A DNA stretch of 64,000 bases from Desmodus rotundus. Its lineage: Eukaryota > Chordata > Mammalia > Chiroptera > Phyllostomidae. This document shows positions 21,499-32,149 of the stretch, piece by piece (positions within the stretch are counted from its first letter, which is position 1; every line of letters begins with the position of its first letter). A program made the translations under genes and the position numbers. Location: contig NC_071391.1 of NCBI RefSeq assembly GCF_022682495.2, positions 79,697,161-79,761,160 of the forward strand, read 5' to 3'. Below the pieces are notes generated by a model. That model saw nothing but the letters and a program-made list of their open reading frames with translations. It ran no database searches and was not told where the DNA came from.

Positions 21499-21698
21499 TA
21501 GGGAGGGAGGAAACGGGGGAAAGAAAGGGAAGGGTCATCAAGGAACATGTATAAAGGACCCATGAACAAAGCCAAAGGTGGGTAGGATTGAGGATGGGAG
21601 TTGCGGTGGGTGGGGCAGGGGAAACTGGTGGTGGGCAAATGGAGACAACTGTACTTGAACAACAATAAAAATAAATAAATAAAACAAAAACAAAAAAA
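21499..21698 (+). mobile_element. 5'-truncated L1 tail (L1-Y)
   Basis: About 165 bp of young L1 3'UTR (GGGAAGGGTCATCAAGGAAC near 21527, GGAGACAACTGTACTTGAAC near 21642) and an A-rich tail. It is the mirror image of L1-X at 17195-17360. It is followed at once by the 3' half of a SINE. Confidence 0.9.
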
Positions 21699-21806
21699 GA
21701 ATCAACCAATGAATGCATCAATGAGCAGAACTACAAATAGATGTTTATCTTCCTCTCTCTATCCTTTCTCAGTGTCTCTAAAGTCAATAAATAAAAATTA
21801 AAAAAT
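21697..21806 (+). mobile_element. 3' half of a VES-related SINE
   Basis: It starts AAGAATCAACCAATGAATGC and runs through the pyrimidine-rich end and the AATAAATAAAAA tail. The 5' half with the pol III promoter is missing here. It complements 17498-17592 and overlaps it by the 12-mer AAGAATCAACCA. Confidence 0.85.
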
Positions 21807-21819
21807 AATTATGAATCAT

Positions 21820-22244
21820 AAGTATAACCACTCAGTATAACATTAATTGACATTTCAGAAAGGTTCCTGTCTAAGGTAAATTAGGACACATGCCTGAATG
21901 ATAGTTTAGTATTTATAAATTTTAGTGAAGCAAGTTTTTAAGGTACAGGAAAAGTTGTCTGTGAAGACTCCCGGGATTTGACTAAAAGATTAAACAATTT
22001 GAGATGTTTTTATCTGTTTGCTTATCATTAGGTTCAAAAGCATACATACAAGGATAAGGGGAGAATAAATTGCTTCTCATACACTTTCTATTCCTGATCT
22101 TATTTTCTTTAAAAATTCACATTTACATAGAATTAATCCAAAATGTGGTAATTGAAATATTAAAAACAACTTATAGTGCTAAAATTATACCAATGAAAAA
22201 ATTCTCAGGTTCATGACACTTAGGTGGCAACAAGGATTTAAAAA
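21820..22244. other. No recognised feature
   Basis: AT-rich DNA without a recognised repeat or gene. Confidence 0.5.
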
Positions 22245-22274
22245 AAATAAATCTTGCATTAAAAAAATATGTAG
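22245..22274 (+). repeat. Target-site duplication of HAL1-C, left
   Basis: A 30 bp stretch beginning AAATAAATCTTGCATT is repeated at 24195-24224 with about five mismatches. This is unusually long for L1 target duplications and partly AT-rich, so its exact ends are uncertain. Confidence 0.6.
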
Positions 22275-22288
22275 GATTTGAGAACTGG

Positions 22289-22297
22289 GATGGCAGC
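22289..22297 (+). promoter_or_regulatory. YY1-like site of HAL1-C
   Basis: GATGGCAGC lies 15 bp from the element start, aligned with CAAGATGGCAGC in HAL1-D. Confidence 0.5.
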
Positions 22298-22944
22298 GTG
22301 GGTGGACACACTGCGCCTCCTTGCACAACCAGAACTGACGGAAAATCGATGGCAAGGAAGTCCAACACCAAGGAAATAAAAAATAAACATTCATCCAGAC
22401 TGGTAGGGGGGCGGAGATGGGCAGCGGGGGCGGAGAGTCCTCGAGTTGCCTTGGCGGGACCAACACTGGCGGAGTGTGGGATGAACGGGGCAGGCAGTCT
22501 GACCACTAGCAGACCCTGCGGCCCCACACTTGTGCACAGATAAACCGGGAGGAACAGAGGGGAGCGAAGCAGTCCGCATAAACCAGGGCTCCAGCTCGGG
22601 GAAATAAAGCCTCAAACCTCTGATTGAAAATGCCCATGGGGGTTGGGGCGGCAGCAGGAGAGACTCCCAGCCTCATGGGAGAGGTTGTTGGAGAGACCCA
22701 TAGGGGCCTGGAGTGTGCACAAGCCCACCCACTCGGGAACCAGCACCAGAGGGGCCCAATTTGATTGTGGGAAGCGGAGGGAGTGGCTGGGGCCTGGTGG
22801 AGAGTAGAGCGGGCGCCATAGCTCCCTCTCGGCTCCTCCGCCAAGTACAGCATCACAGCTCAGCAACCAGCATTACCCCGCCCCAGTGAACACCTAAGGC
22901 TCCGCCCCGTAAAGTAACAGACGCACCAAGACAAAAAAAAAAAA

Positions 22945-23780
22945 ATGGCCCAAATGACAGAACACTTCAAAGCTCCAGAAAAAATACAACTAAGTGAGGA
23001 AGAGATAGCCAACCTATCGGATGCACAGTTCAAAACACTGGTTATTAAGACGCTCACAGAATTGGTTGAATTTGTTCAAAAACTAGATGAAAAAATGAAG
23101 CCTATGCCAAGAGAAACAAAGGAAAATGTACAGGGAACCAATAGTGATGCGAAGGAAACTAGGACTCAAATCAATAGTGTGGACCAGAAGGAAGAAACAT
23201 CCAACCAGAAAAGAATGAAGAAACAAGAATTCGGAAAAATGAGGAGAGGCTTAGGAACCTCCAGGACATCTTGAAATGTTCCAACATCTGAATTATAGGG
23301 GTGCCAGAAGGAGAAGAGGAAGAACAAAAAATTGAAAACTTATTTGAACAAATAATGAAGGAGAACTTCCCTCATCTGGCAAAGGAAATAGACTTCCAGG
23401 AAGTCCAGGAAGCTCAGAGAGTTCCAAAGAAGCTGGACCCAAGGAGGAACACACCAAGGCACATCATAATTACATTCCCCAAGATGAAAGATAAGGAGAG
23501 AATCTTAGAAGCAGCAAGAGAAAAGGAGGCAGTTACCTACAAAGGACTTCCCATAAGACTGTCAGCTGATTTCTCAAAAGAGACCTTACAGGCAAGAAGG
23601 GACTGGCAAGAAGTATTCCAAGTCATGAAAGGCAAGTGCTTACATCCACGATTACTGTATCCAGCAAAGCTATCATTTAGAATGGAAGGGCAGATAAAGT
23701 GCTTCTCAGATAAGGTCAAATTAAAGGAGTTCATCATCACCAAACCATTATTATATGAAATGTTAAAGGAGCTTATCTAA
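22945..23780 (+). pseudogene. HAL1-C ORF1 relic
   Basis: It retains the ancestral ATG (ATGGCCCAAATGACAG), preceded by a run of 13 A. The first 90 or so residues match copy B (IANLSDAQFKTLVIKTL). A 4-base deletion near 23196-23200, relative to copies B and D, shifts the frame, and a TGA near 23288 replaces an Arg codon. The downstream part (23301-23780) is open, with the RRM end and C-terminal domain (RHIIITFPKMKDKERILEAA, LLYPAKLSFRMEGQIK). The stop TAA at 23778-23780 and its 3' neighbour equal those in copies B and D. Confidence 0.88.
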
Positions 23781-24229
23781 GAAAAAGAAGATAAAAAATA
23801 TGAACAGTAAAAATGACAGCAAACTCACAGTTATTAACAACCACACCTAAAACCAAAACAAAAGAAAACTAAGCGAACAACTAGAACAGAAACAGAACCA
23901 CAGAAATGGAGATCACATGGAGGGTTATCAATAGGGGATTGGGAGCGGGAGAGAGGGGGAAAGGTACAGAGAATAAATAGCATAAATGATAGGTGGAAAA
24001 TAGACAGGGGGAGGGTAAGAATAGTGTAGGAAATGTAGAAGCCAAAGAACTTATAAATATGACCCATGGACATGAACTGTAGGGGGGGAATGTGGGAGGG
24101 AGGGGGTGGGCGGGATGGAGTTGAGTGAAGGGGCAGAAATGGGACAACTGTAATAGCATAATCAATAAATATATCAAAAAATGCTAAAATAAATAAATAA
24201 ATCTTTACTTACAAAAATATGTAGAATGT

Positions 24230-24815
24230 TGTTTTCCTTTACTGTTTGTTTTTAACATAATTTTATGTGCTTTACATATTTTGAAATTACATGAATTTAT
24301 TAAGATACTTGTAATTTCATTTATAATTTTGTACATTTTTAAAATTGTTCACAGACCTTGAGTTTAGAGAATTACTAATTACCTAGTAAGCCAGCATTTC
24401 TTAATTTATTATTATTATTTTTCATCAAGTGTAGCTTTTTTTTAAGGATTCCTCTCACTAAATGTTTATTTTTCACAGCACATTTACATAATTCTTAGGT
24501 TATCCTTCATGTGTGCTAGGCAAAATAAATCTTGAATTTCACTAAAACAATTCTGATTTTGTTTGGTGACATTTTTTTTTCTTGCCAGGTTTCTCATATT
24601 TAGGTCTATGACTTTTTTTCATAACACCATCTGTCTACTGTTTTATTTTCTTTGAAACTGCCAGCATTCTTAGGCTAATATGCAGGGAAGTGAGGCATAT
24701 TCCAGAAAAAGAATGTGTGCTCAAGATATTTACCCCAAACTACATGGCTAAAGATGTCTAAAGCTGATTTTATACTAGACAGTAGCATTAAAGCAAACTT
24801 CCTTTTTTTTCATTT
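24230..24815. other. No recognised feature
   Basis: AT-rich DNA; no repeat or gene recognised. Confidence 0.5.
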
Positions 24816-24819
24816 TCAG

Positions 24820-25780
24820 TGTCATATCTCCAATTAAATTTTTATGGGTACATTGACTTAAAAAAAATTTAAGATAGTTACAGATTTACATGCAGTTGTC
24901 AGAAATAATGCAGGAAGATTTCAACTACATTTATTCTATTTTCCTTAAATGATAACAATCCCCAGTGATAAATTATAGTACAATATCACAACCAGGATAT
25001 TGACATTGATATCATCCATAAATCTATTTCAGATTTTACTGGTTTTGCACATACTCACTTGTGGTATATGTGAGTATGTTTTAGTTCCACAATTTTATTG
25101 CATGTGTCGATTCCTGAGTTGGCACTATAGCTGAGATACAAACCATTTCTGTCCCCACAGAGATCCTTTGTGTACACTCTTTTAGTGATACCTCTCCCCT
25201 TTCTGTCCCATACCCTCAATCACTAATAACCAGTAACCACTAATCTGCTATCATTTTGAAAATTTTGTGATTTCCAAAATTTTGTACAAGTGGAATCATA
25301 CAGTGTATAATTGGCTTTTTTCATTCATCCCAATTCCCTGGAGACTTATTGAGATTGCTGTGTGTATCAATAGTTCATTCCTTTTTATTGTTGAGTAGTA
25401 TTTCATGGTAAGATGTACCACAGATTGTTCACCCATTCATTAATTGAAAAATACAAAAGTTGTTTCCAGTTTGGTACTCTAACAACAAAGCTACTATGAA
25501 CGTTCGTGTACAAGTTCTTATGTCAACATAATTTTCTTTGTGATAAATGCCCGAGAGCACAACTGCTGGGTTGCATGGTAATTGAGTGTTTAGTTTTATG
25601 AGAAATTACCAAACTATTATATTTGCCAGAGTGGCTGTAACATTTTTCACTTCCACCAGTGATCTGTGAGTGATCTCATTTTTCTGCATTTTGTCAATAT
25701 TTGATATTGCTACTATTTTTTATTTTAGCCATTCAGATAGGTATGATTGGTGATTTTTATCTGCTTGATTTTGCATAATT
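24820..25780 (-). mobile_element. Ancient L1M 3' end and ORF2 C-terminus
   Basis: On the plus strand it shows the complement of an old L1 3'UTR (TACAATATCACAACCAGGAT near 24980) and ORF2 end (TGTACCACAGATTGTTCACC near 25414, CCAGAGTGGCTGTAACATTT near 25626). It is highly diverged. Confidence 0.8.
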
Positions 25781-25784
25781 GATT

Positions 25785-26350
25785 TTCTATACTTTTTTCC
25801 TGTTTTTGATTTCACTAATATCTGTTCTTATTTTCATTCTTTCATTTGTTCTGCTTGGTTTGGGTTTACATTGCCCTTCTTTTCCTCATTTCTTGAAGTA
25901 GGAATTTATATTGATTTGGGACCTTTCTTTTTTTCTAAAGTAAGCATTTATTGTTACAAATTTTCCTTTCAGCACTGTTTTAGCTGCATCTCATATATTT
26001 CAATATACTTTGTTTTTATTTTTATTCAGTTTTATGTGTACTTTAAATTTTTTTTCTCTGAGATGTCTTACTTTACCTGGGGATTATTTAGAAATGGGTA
26101 GTTTAACTTCCAAGCATTTAGAGATTTTCCTGATGTTTTTCTACTATTGATTTTTACTTTAATTATATGATCAGGAACCTTATATAAATTCAATATTTTA
26201 AATTTGTTGAGTTCTTTTTATGGATGAGGACATGGTTTATCTTGGTGAATGTTCCATAAGTGTTTGGTAAATATATGTATTGTTGGGTAAAGTGTTCTCT
26301 ATATGTCATTAGAGCCTATTGGTTCATTTTTGTTCAGTTCTATGTCATTG
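25785..26350 (-). mobile_element. Ancient L1M ORF2 5' region
   Basis: Complement of the L1 endonuclease/linker region (GCACTGTTTTAGCTGCATCT near 25973, GGTGAATGTTCCATAAGTG near 26242). Most of the RT region between this and the previous part is missing, so the old element has an internal deletion. It resumes after the younger L1 at 27465. Confidence 0.75.
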
Positions 26351-26360
26351 CTGATTTCTT

Positions 26361-27464
26361 TAAAAAAGGTTTTTTTATTGTTGTTCAATTACAGTTGTCG
26401 CTATTTTCCTCCCATTACTCTCCCCAGCCCTACCCACCCCCGCATCCCACATTCAGTCCTCCCCCAAATTGTCTTTGTCCATGTGTCCTTTAAAAATGTT
26501 CCTTGACAACCCTTCTCCTCTTTTCCCCCCATAGTCCCCCTCCCCCCTCCCTTCTGGTTACTGTCAGTTTGTTCTTTATTTCAATGTCTCTGGTTATACT
26601 TTGCTTGCTTATTTGTTTTGTTGATTAGGTTCCAGTTATAGGTGAGATCATATGGTATTTTTCTTTCACAGCCTGGCTTATTTCACTTAGTATAATACTC
26701 TCCAGTTCCATCAATGCTGTTGTGAAGCATAGGAGTTCCTTCTTTCTTTCTGCTGTATAGTATTCCATTGTGTGAATGTACCAGAGTTTTTGATCCACTC
26801 ATTTAGTAATGGGCACTTAGGTTGCTTCCAGTACTTGGCTATTGTAAATTGTGCTGCTATGAACATTGGGGTGCATAGGTCCTTTTCAATTGGTGTTTCA
26901 GGGTTCTTAGGTTATAACACATTCAAACTCATGGAGACTGAATAACATGCTATTAAACAATGAATGTGTTAATAATGAGATCAAGGAAGAAATCAAAAAG
27001 TTTCTGGAAGCAAATGAAAATCAACACACAGCAGTCTAAAACCTATGGGAAACAGTGAAGGCATTCCTAAGAGGGAAGTTCATAGCAGTACAGGCCTACC
27101 TAAAAAAGATAGAAACATTTCAAATAAACAGCCTAACCCTATGAGAACTGGAGAAACAACAACAAACAAAGCTCAGAATGAGCAGAAGGAAGGAATCATC
27201 AAGATCAAAGCAGAATTAAATGACATAGAGACTAAAAGAACTTTCTAAGGATCAATAAATCCAGGATCTGGTTCTTTGAAAAGATAAACAAAATTGACAA
27301 GCCTTTAACCAGACTCATCAACAAAAAAAGAGAGAGGACCCAAATCAATAAAATCAAAAATTAAAGAGGAGAAATTACAACTGATACCACAGAAATACAA
27401 AGGATTGTAAGAAATTACTATGAACAACTAACTATATGCCAAGAAATTTGAAAACCTGGGTGAA
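26361..27464 (-). mobile_element. Twin-primed L1 insertion, second case
   Basis: 26361-26915 is an L1 3' end on the minus strand (poly-T, TTCAATTACAGTTGTCGC, ORF2 end complement). 26916-27464 is L1 ORF2 linker sequence on the plus strand (AACATGCTATTAAACAATGA near 26943). The inner part of ORF2 between the two arms is absent. The insertion lies inside the ancient L1, which continues at 27465. Only a weak duplication (TGATTTCT and TGATTTTCT) is visible. Confidence 0.85.
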
Positions 27465-27530
27465 ATGATTTTCTATCTAGTACTTCTGTCAATTGCTGAA
27501 AGTGATATGTGAAATCCCTAATTTCCATAT
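27465..27530 (-). mobile_element. Ancient L1M continuation
   Basis: TCTGTCAATTGCTGAAAGTG matches the L1 region that should follow 26350. Confidence 0.5.
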
Positions 27531-27564
27531 GATATAATATACATTTTGCTTCTGCATTTATTCA

Positions 27565-27665
27565 TCTGTTCTTCTGTCCCTCTAGAATGTCATCTTCATG
27601 AGAGCAGGCATTAGTGTCTGTTTCATTCACTTCTGTATCATTCAGCAGTCAGTGTGCTAGATCCA
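27565..27665 (+). mobile_element. L2 3' end relic
   Basis: TAGAATGTCATCTTCATGAG and the following GCAGGCATTAGTGTCTG match the L2 3' end. From 27670 to 28320 no gene is seen, only a short duplicated word ATTACATTTTAGA at about 28054 and 28086. Confidence 0.6.
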
Positions 27666-28324
27666 GTATCCTTGACTACAATGAAAGAGAATGAAAACTT
27701 ACTGCATCTTTGCTTGAGGGAATGTCTCTCATTTATCATGGGCTTAGGGCCCAGAACAGTACTTTTGGGTAGGTGTTTAGTAATATCTGGAGAATGAACA
27801 GATGCATTTCTTGGATGATTTGCTCCCAAACACTGGGAGGACTATGAGATGTGTTATTTCTTGGACTGACCCAGCTTTGATTTGGCCCCTGCAAGGCTGG
27901 CATCCTTGCTTAGAAAGCTCTATGGAGAGGGACTATGGCAGGGAGCTTCTCCAAAATGCAGCAGATTGCTCGTCAGATCCGTTTCTTCCTTTATTTTGTA
28001 AAGTTTTCTGGCACAGCTAGGATGTTCACAGAATTTTACCCAATCTTGTCTAATTACATTTTAGAATTTTGTTCAATATCGTGTGATTACATTTTAGAGT
28101 TTTGTCATCTCATTATCCAGCAGTTTGGGTGGTTGGGGATGAATGGTTGTGGAGGATGATTCTTGTCACTTTTGGGTCTGTATAACTCTTTAGTGTGCCA
28201 GATAAAGCTTTAAGGGAGTTGAAGGAGTAACGGATTTTTCCCTTATAACAAAAAATTTTACTGTTATAAGATGGTAAGAATGTCAGGATGGCAGGAAAAA
28301 TCAGTATGCAGATATATATCAGAC

Positions 28325-28520
28325 ATTTAAATCAGACAGATTGGGCTCAAATTCCAACCCTGCCAACCAATAGTTATGCAATCACTAGGAAGGTAATCTC
28401 TGTCAGCTCAATTCCTGCCTCTATGAAGTGGGGGTAATTATTTGAAATGTTACATTACATAGGAATTGAATGAGATTAAGCTGTCTAAAATGGAGCCTGT
28501 CATAAATTATGGACTCAATA
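28325..28520 (+). mobile_element. MIR SINE relic
   Basis: MIR pattern from GACAGATTGGGCTCAAATTC near 28335 to the terminal ACTCAATAAAT near 28502. From 28520 to 29038 nothing is recognised. Confidence 0.75.
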
Positions 28521-29038
28521 AATATTGTTTTATCCCCCCTGTATTTTTGACATGTGAAAATGAAGAACTCTCTCATCTCCAAGAACATTTACTCCCTGTG
28601 TCCATGTTATACTTTGGCATTGTTCACAGGCAAACATATCATGGGACAGAGAATCTGCCATAGGCAACAATTAATGGATATTCAAACACACCTGATGAGA
28701 ATGAACAAACCAGGGAAATGAAAGGGACAAACTAAATGTGAGCACATATCCCTCTAAAAGAAGAATAGATGGAATTCAAAAGTAGTAACAATACACTACC
28801 CTCATTTCCATTTTCCTATTACCAATAGGATATAATCTCATTACTATGACTGCAGATTTACATGTTATCCATTCAGTTTTCATTATTAGATTTCAAGTAC
28901 CCTTAGAAGAAGATCTGTATTACATCTATAGTTTCACGATCTCCTAGACCATGCAATGTTTCCATTGGCTATTTTATAGGTAACATTTCCGCTTGTGTTC
29001 TTCCTTTGTAGAGTGAAAGACCACAGTGTTTTTCAGGA

Positions 29039-29054
29039 AAAAGCAATGCTTTTA
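29039..29054 (+). repeat. Target-site duplication of HAL1-D, left
   Basis: AAAAAGCAATGCTTTT; the partner at 30799-30814 differs by one base. Confidence 0.85.
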
Positions 29055-29060
29055 GAGAAC

Positions 29061-29072
29061 CAAGATGGCAGC
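29061..29072 (+). promoter_or_regulatory. YY1-like site of HAL1-D
   Basis: CAAGATGGCAGC seven bases into the element, a close match to the L1 YY1 motif. Confidence 0.6.
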
Positions 29073-29232
29073 GTAGGTAGGCACACTGCGCCTCCTCGCA
29101 CAACCAGAACTGGCAGAAAATCAAATGGCAAGGAAGTCCGACACCCAGTAGATAAAAAAGAAACATACATCCAGACCGGTAGGAGGGGCGGAGACGGGCA
29201 CCAGGATGGAGAGGACTCACATGGCTGAGGCA

Positions 29233-29407
29233 GGACCGAGACTGGCGGAGTGTGGGATGAACGGGGCAGGCAGTCTGACCATGAGCAGACCCTGTGGCCC
29301 CACATTTGTACACAGATAAAGGGAAAGGGCCGGGCTCAGAGTGGTGGAGAACGGGGCAGGCAGAGTGGCGGGTAGCACTCCACACCCCACACTCGTGCAC
29401 AGATAAA
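29233..29407 (+). repeat. Tandem 90 bp units in the HAL1-D 5'UTR
   Basis: The words GAACGGGGCAGGCAG and CACAGATAAA occur in both units (29259 and 29349; 29311 and 29398). HAL1-C has a single unit at the corresponding place. The spacing between matching words is about 90 bp. Confidence 0.75.
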
Positions 29408-29799
29408 CCGGGAGGAACAGAGGGGAGCGAAGCAGACCAGGTAACCCAGGGCTCCAGTGTGGGGAAATAAAGCCTCAAACCTCTGATTGAAAACGCCCGT
29501 GGGGGTTGGGGTGGCAGCAGGAGAGACTCCCAGCCTCACGGGAGAGGTCATTGGAGAGACCCACAGGGGCCTGGAGTGTGCACAAGCCCACCCACTCGGA
29601 AGCCAGCACCAGAGGGACCCAATTTGATTCTGGGTAGCGGAGGGAGTGACTAAAATTCTGTGGAGAGTGGAGCGGGCCCCATTGCTCCCTCTCGACCCCT
29701 CCCCCACGTACAGTGTCACAGCGCAGGGATCAGAGTTACCCCACCCCGCCCCCGTGAACACCTAAGGCTCCGCCCCTTAAAGTAACAGATGCACCAAGA

Positions 29800-29825
29800 C
29801 AAAAAAAAAAAAAAAAAAAAAAAAA
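29800..29825 (+). repeat. Long A-run before the HAL1-D ORF1 start
   Basis: About 26 A residues replace the A13 of HAL1-C and the short A-rich stretch of B and E. The first start codon (ATGGCC in C) reads AAGGCC here. Confidence 0.9.
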
Positions 29826-29832
29826 GGCCCAA

Positions 29833-30340
29833 ATGACAGAACGCTTCAAAGCTCCAGGAAAAATGCAACTAAGTGAGGAAGAGATAGCCAACCTATCGGA
29901 TGCACAGTTCAAAACACTGGTTATTAAGACGCTCATAGAATTGGTTGAATTTGTTCGAAAACTGGATGAAAAAATGAAGCCTATGCCAAGAGAAACAAAG
30001 GAAAATGTACAGGGAACCAATAGTGATGCAAAGGAAACTGGGACTCAAATCAATAGTGTGGACCAGAAGGAAGAAAGAAACATCGAACCAGAAAAGAATG
30101 AAGAAACAAGAATTTGGGAAAATGAGGAGAGGCTCAAAAGAGACCTTACAGGCAAGAAGGGACTGGCAAGAAGTATTCCAAGTCATGAAAGTCAAGGACC
30201 TACATCCAAGATTGCTCTATCCAGCAAAGCTATCATTTAGAATGAAAGGACAGATAAAGTGCTTCTCAGATAAGGTCAAGTTCAAGGAGTTCATCATCAC
30301 CAAACCATTATTATATGAAATGTTAAAGGAGCTTATCTAA
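29833..30340 (+). pseudogene. HAL1-D ORF1 relic with internal deletion
   Basis: The first usable ATG is at 29833. The N-terminal region matches copy C and lacks its 4-base deletion. At about 30135 the RRM and the start of the C-terminal domain are missing: the sequence jumps from the NEERL codons to the KETLQARRDW codons. The deletion is not a multiple of three, so the open frame ends at 30240. The true C-terminus (LLYPAKLSFRMKGQIK, LKELI) is in another frame, ending at the shared TAA at 30338-30340. Confidence 0.88.
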
Positions 30341-30742
30341 GAAAAAGAAGATAAAAAATATGAACAGTAAAAATGACAGCAAACTCACAGTTATTAACAA
30401 CCACACCTAAAACCAAAACAAAAGAAAACTAAGCGAACAACTAGAACAGAAACAGAACCACAGAAATGGAGATCACTTGGAGGGTTATCAATAGGGGATT
30501 GGGAGGGGGAGAGAGGGGGGAAAGGTACAGAGAATAAATAGCATAAATGATAGGTGGAAAATAGACAGGGGGAGGGTAAGAATAGTGTAGGAAATGTAGA
30601 AGCCAAAGAACTTATAAGTATGACCCATGGACATGAACTATAGGGGGGGAATGTGGGAGGGAGGGGGTGGACGGGATGGAGTTGAGTGAAGGGGCAGAAA
30701 TGGGACAACTGTAATAGCATAATCAATAAATATATTAAAAAA

Positions 30743-30798
30743 CCCTGAAAAAAAACCATTTCATATAAATACAATGCTACACTAAAAAACAAACAAAC
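30743..30798 (+). other. Candidate 3' transduced sequence of HAL1-D
   Basis: After the HAL1 end (AATCAATAAATATATTAAAA at 30721) come 56 bp beginning CCCTG and ending in a CAAACAAACAAA A-rich run, then the target duplication. The segment is absent from copies B, C and E. Confidence 0.6.
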
Positions 30799-30814
30799 AA
30801 AAAACAATGCTTTT
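30799..30814 (+). repeat. Target-site duplication of HAL1-D, right
   Basis: AAAAAACAATGCTTTT. From 30815 to 31540 no gene or repeat is recognised. Confidence 0.85.
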
Positions 30815-31544
30815 CAGCATATTGATCCATAATGAATCAAGACAAATATATGTAATTCTTTATTAAAGTCGAGATTGCTTTTAGGAATCATATCCTGATT
30901 GATTGAAGGTTAAGCTGCCGAAGATGTCATTAAAACTTTGAGTCATATAGCGTCCTTTATTCTGACTACATGATTATGAATCAACACTTTGATTATAGTT
31001 TATTTCTGTTTGTGGCATGCTATAAGAACAATACACTACCTGGGAGATCCAATGGGTCCGATATCCTTATTCTATACTCTTGATTTACAGACAAAATTAG
31101 ATTTCTGGTTCTTTAAGATTAGGGACTAAGTTACTGACCAATGAAATTCATTTGGGAAGTCCACTCTGGGAGGCCTCTAGTGAGGTGACATGCTAGCTTG
31201 GCAAGTGACATTCTAAGCTCATCACTGGTTCTTCTCTTCCTATTTGAAACATGTTCACAAGGTGACTTACCTAGAGACTCATACATATTTGAGGAAACCA
31301 TATGAGTTTAAAAAAGTAACCAATTTTTAAAAAACTACGCATTTTAGATCTGAAAATGATCTCAAGTTCTCTTTTATATATGCCAATGAAAATACTATAA
31401 ATCTTAAGTTTGGAAGAATCGAAGATATAGTTCATATTACTTCCCCACTGAATTCAGGAAGCCTCTTTACCTCTAGCAGGTTATTATTAAGCCGCTGATG
31501 GAAGCTCATTAGCTCATGCAGCAGCCTCTTTATTTAAAACATTT

Positions 31545-31799
31545 ATTTTAAATTTTTTTTATTGTTGTTCAAGTACAGTTGTCTCCATTTTCACCCCAAC
31601 ACCCGTCTCCCCGCCCCGCTCCACCTATCCCCGCCTCCCACCCTCGAATCTACTTTCTTTGGCTTTCTCCATGGGTCCTTTATACATGTTCCTTGATGGC
31701 CCTTCCCTTATTATGCTTTGCCCCCCACCTCTCTTATTACTGTCAGTTTGTTCTTTATTTCAATGTCTCTGGTTGTATTTTGCTTGCTTGTTTGTTTTA
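31545..31799 (-). mobile_element. 5'-truncated L1 tail
   Basis: Poly-T/AT start, TTCAAGTACAGTTGTCTCC at about 31569, a C-rich 3'UTR complement and TGCTTGCTTGTTTGTTTTAT at the end. A typical young L1 3' end on the minus strand. 31815-31905 resembles an old L1M 3'UTR, and 31906-32145 is unassigned. Confidence 0.88.
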
Positions 31800-32149
31800 T
31801 ATACTGAAATACACAGATCTGAAGTTATAATTTTATGAGTTTTGATGTGTGTGTGCCTGTGTAATCAACATTCTAAACAAAATATAGAACATTATCTCCT
31901 TATTTTTTAAACAGATGTGATTATTGGAAGATTATTCCTTATGTTGAAACACAGTCTGACTGGAATGTCTTCATGCTAGTCCCATTTTTGTCCTCTGGAA
32001 TGTGCACATATTCAACCTGGTATCTCTTTTCCTTAGCAATCCTTTAAATATTTGAGAATTGAATATGAGAAAACAAATTCTTCAGAATATAGTAATAGTC
32101 TCATGTTCCAACATGATTCTAGAACATAGGTCAATGTATTGTTCTATTT

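Larger units (their letters stand above)
22275..24194 (+). mobile_element. HAL1-C: ORF1-only half-L1, complete structure
   Basis: A 1.9 kb copy with a GC- and CpG-rich 5'UTR (22275-22944), a broken ORF1 (22945-23780), a 3'UTR with G-rich tracts and an AATAAA-like end near 24163. No ORF2 is present. It is close in sequence to HAL1-D, so both are relatively young. The purine tract at 24082-24113 could form a G-quadruplex. Confidence 0.9.
29055..30798 (+). mobile_element. HAL1-D with 5'UTR duplication and 3' extra sequence
   Basis: It has the same architecture as HAL1-C: 5'UTR, ORF1, 3'UTR, no ORF2. Three differences stand out. A tandem duplication of about 90 bp lies in the 5'UTR (29233-29407). 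About 323 bp of ORF1 are deleted at 30135. A 56 bp tail not present in other copies (30743-30798) lies before the right target duplication. Confidence 0.9.

Noticed and set aside
21697..21806. Independent 5'-truncated SINE insertion
   Set aside because: Less likely than half of a split SINE, because the 5' half at 17498-17592 ends at the same position and the outer duplications of the two halves match.
24195..24224. 3' transduction by HAL1-C
   Set aside because: The sequence after its A-run is better explained as the long imperfect target duplication matching 22245-22274.
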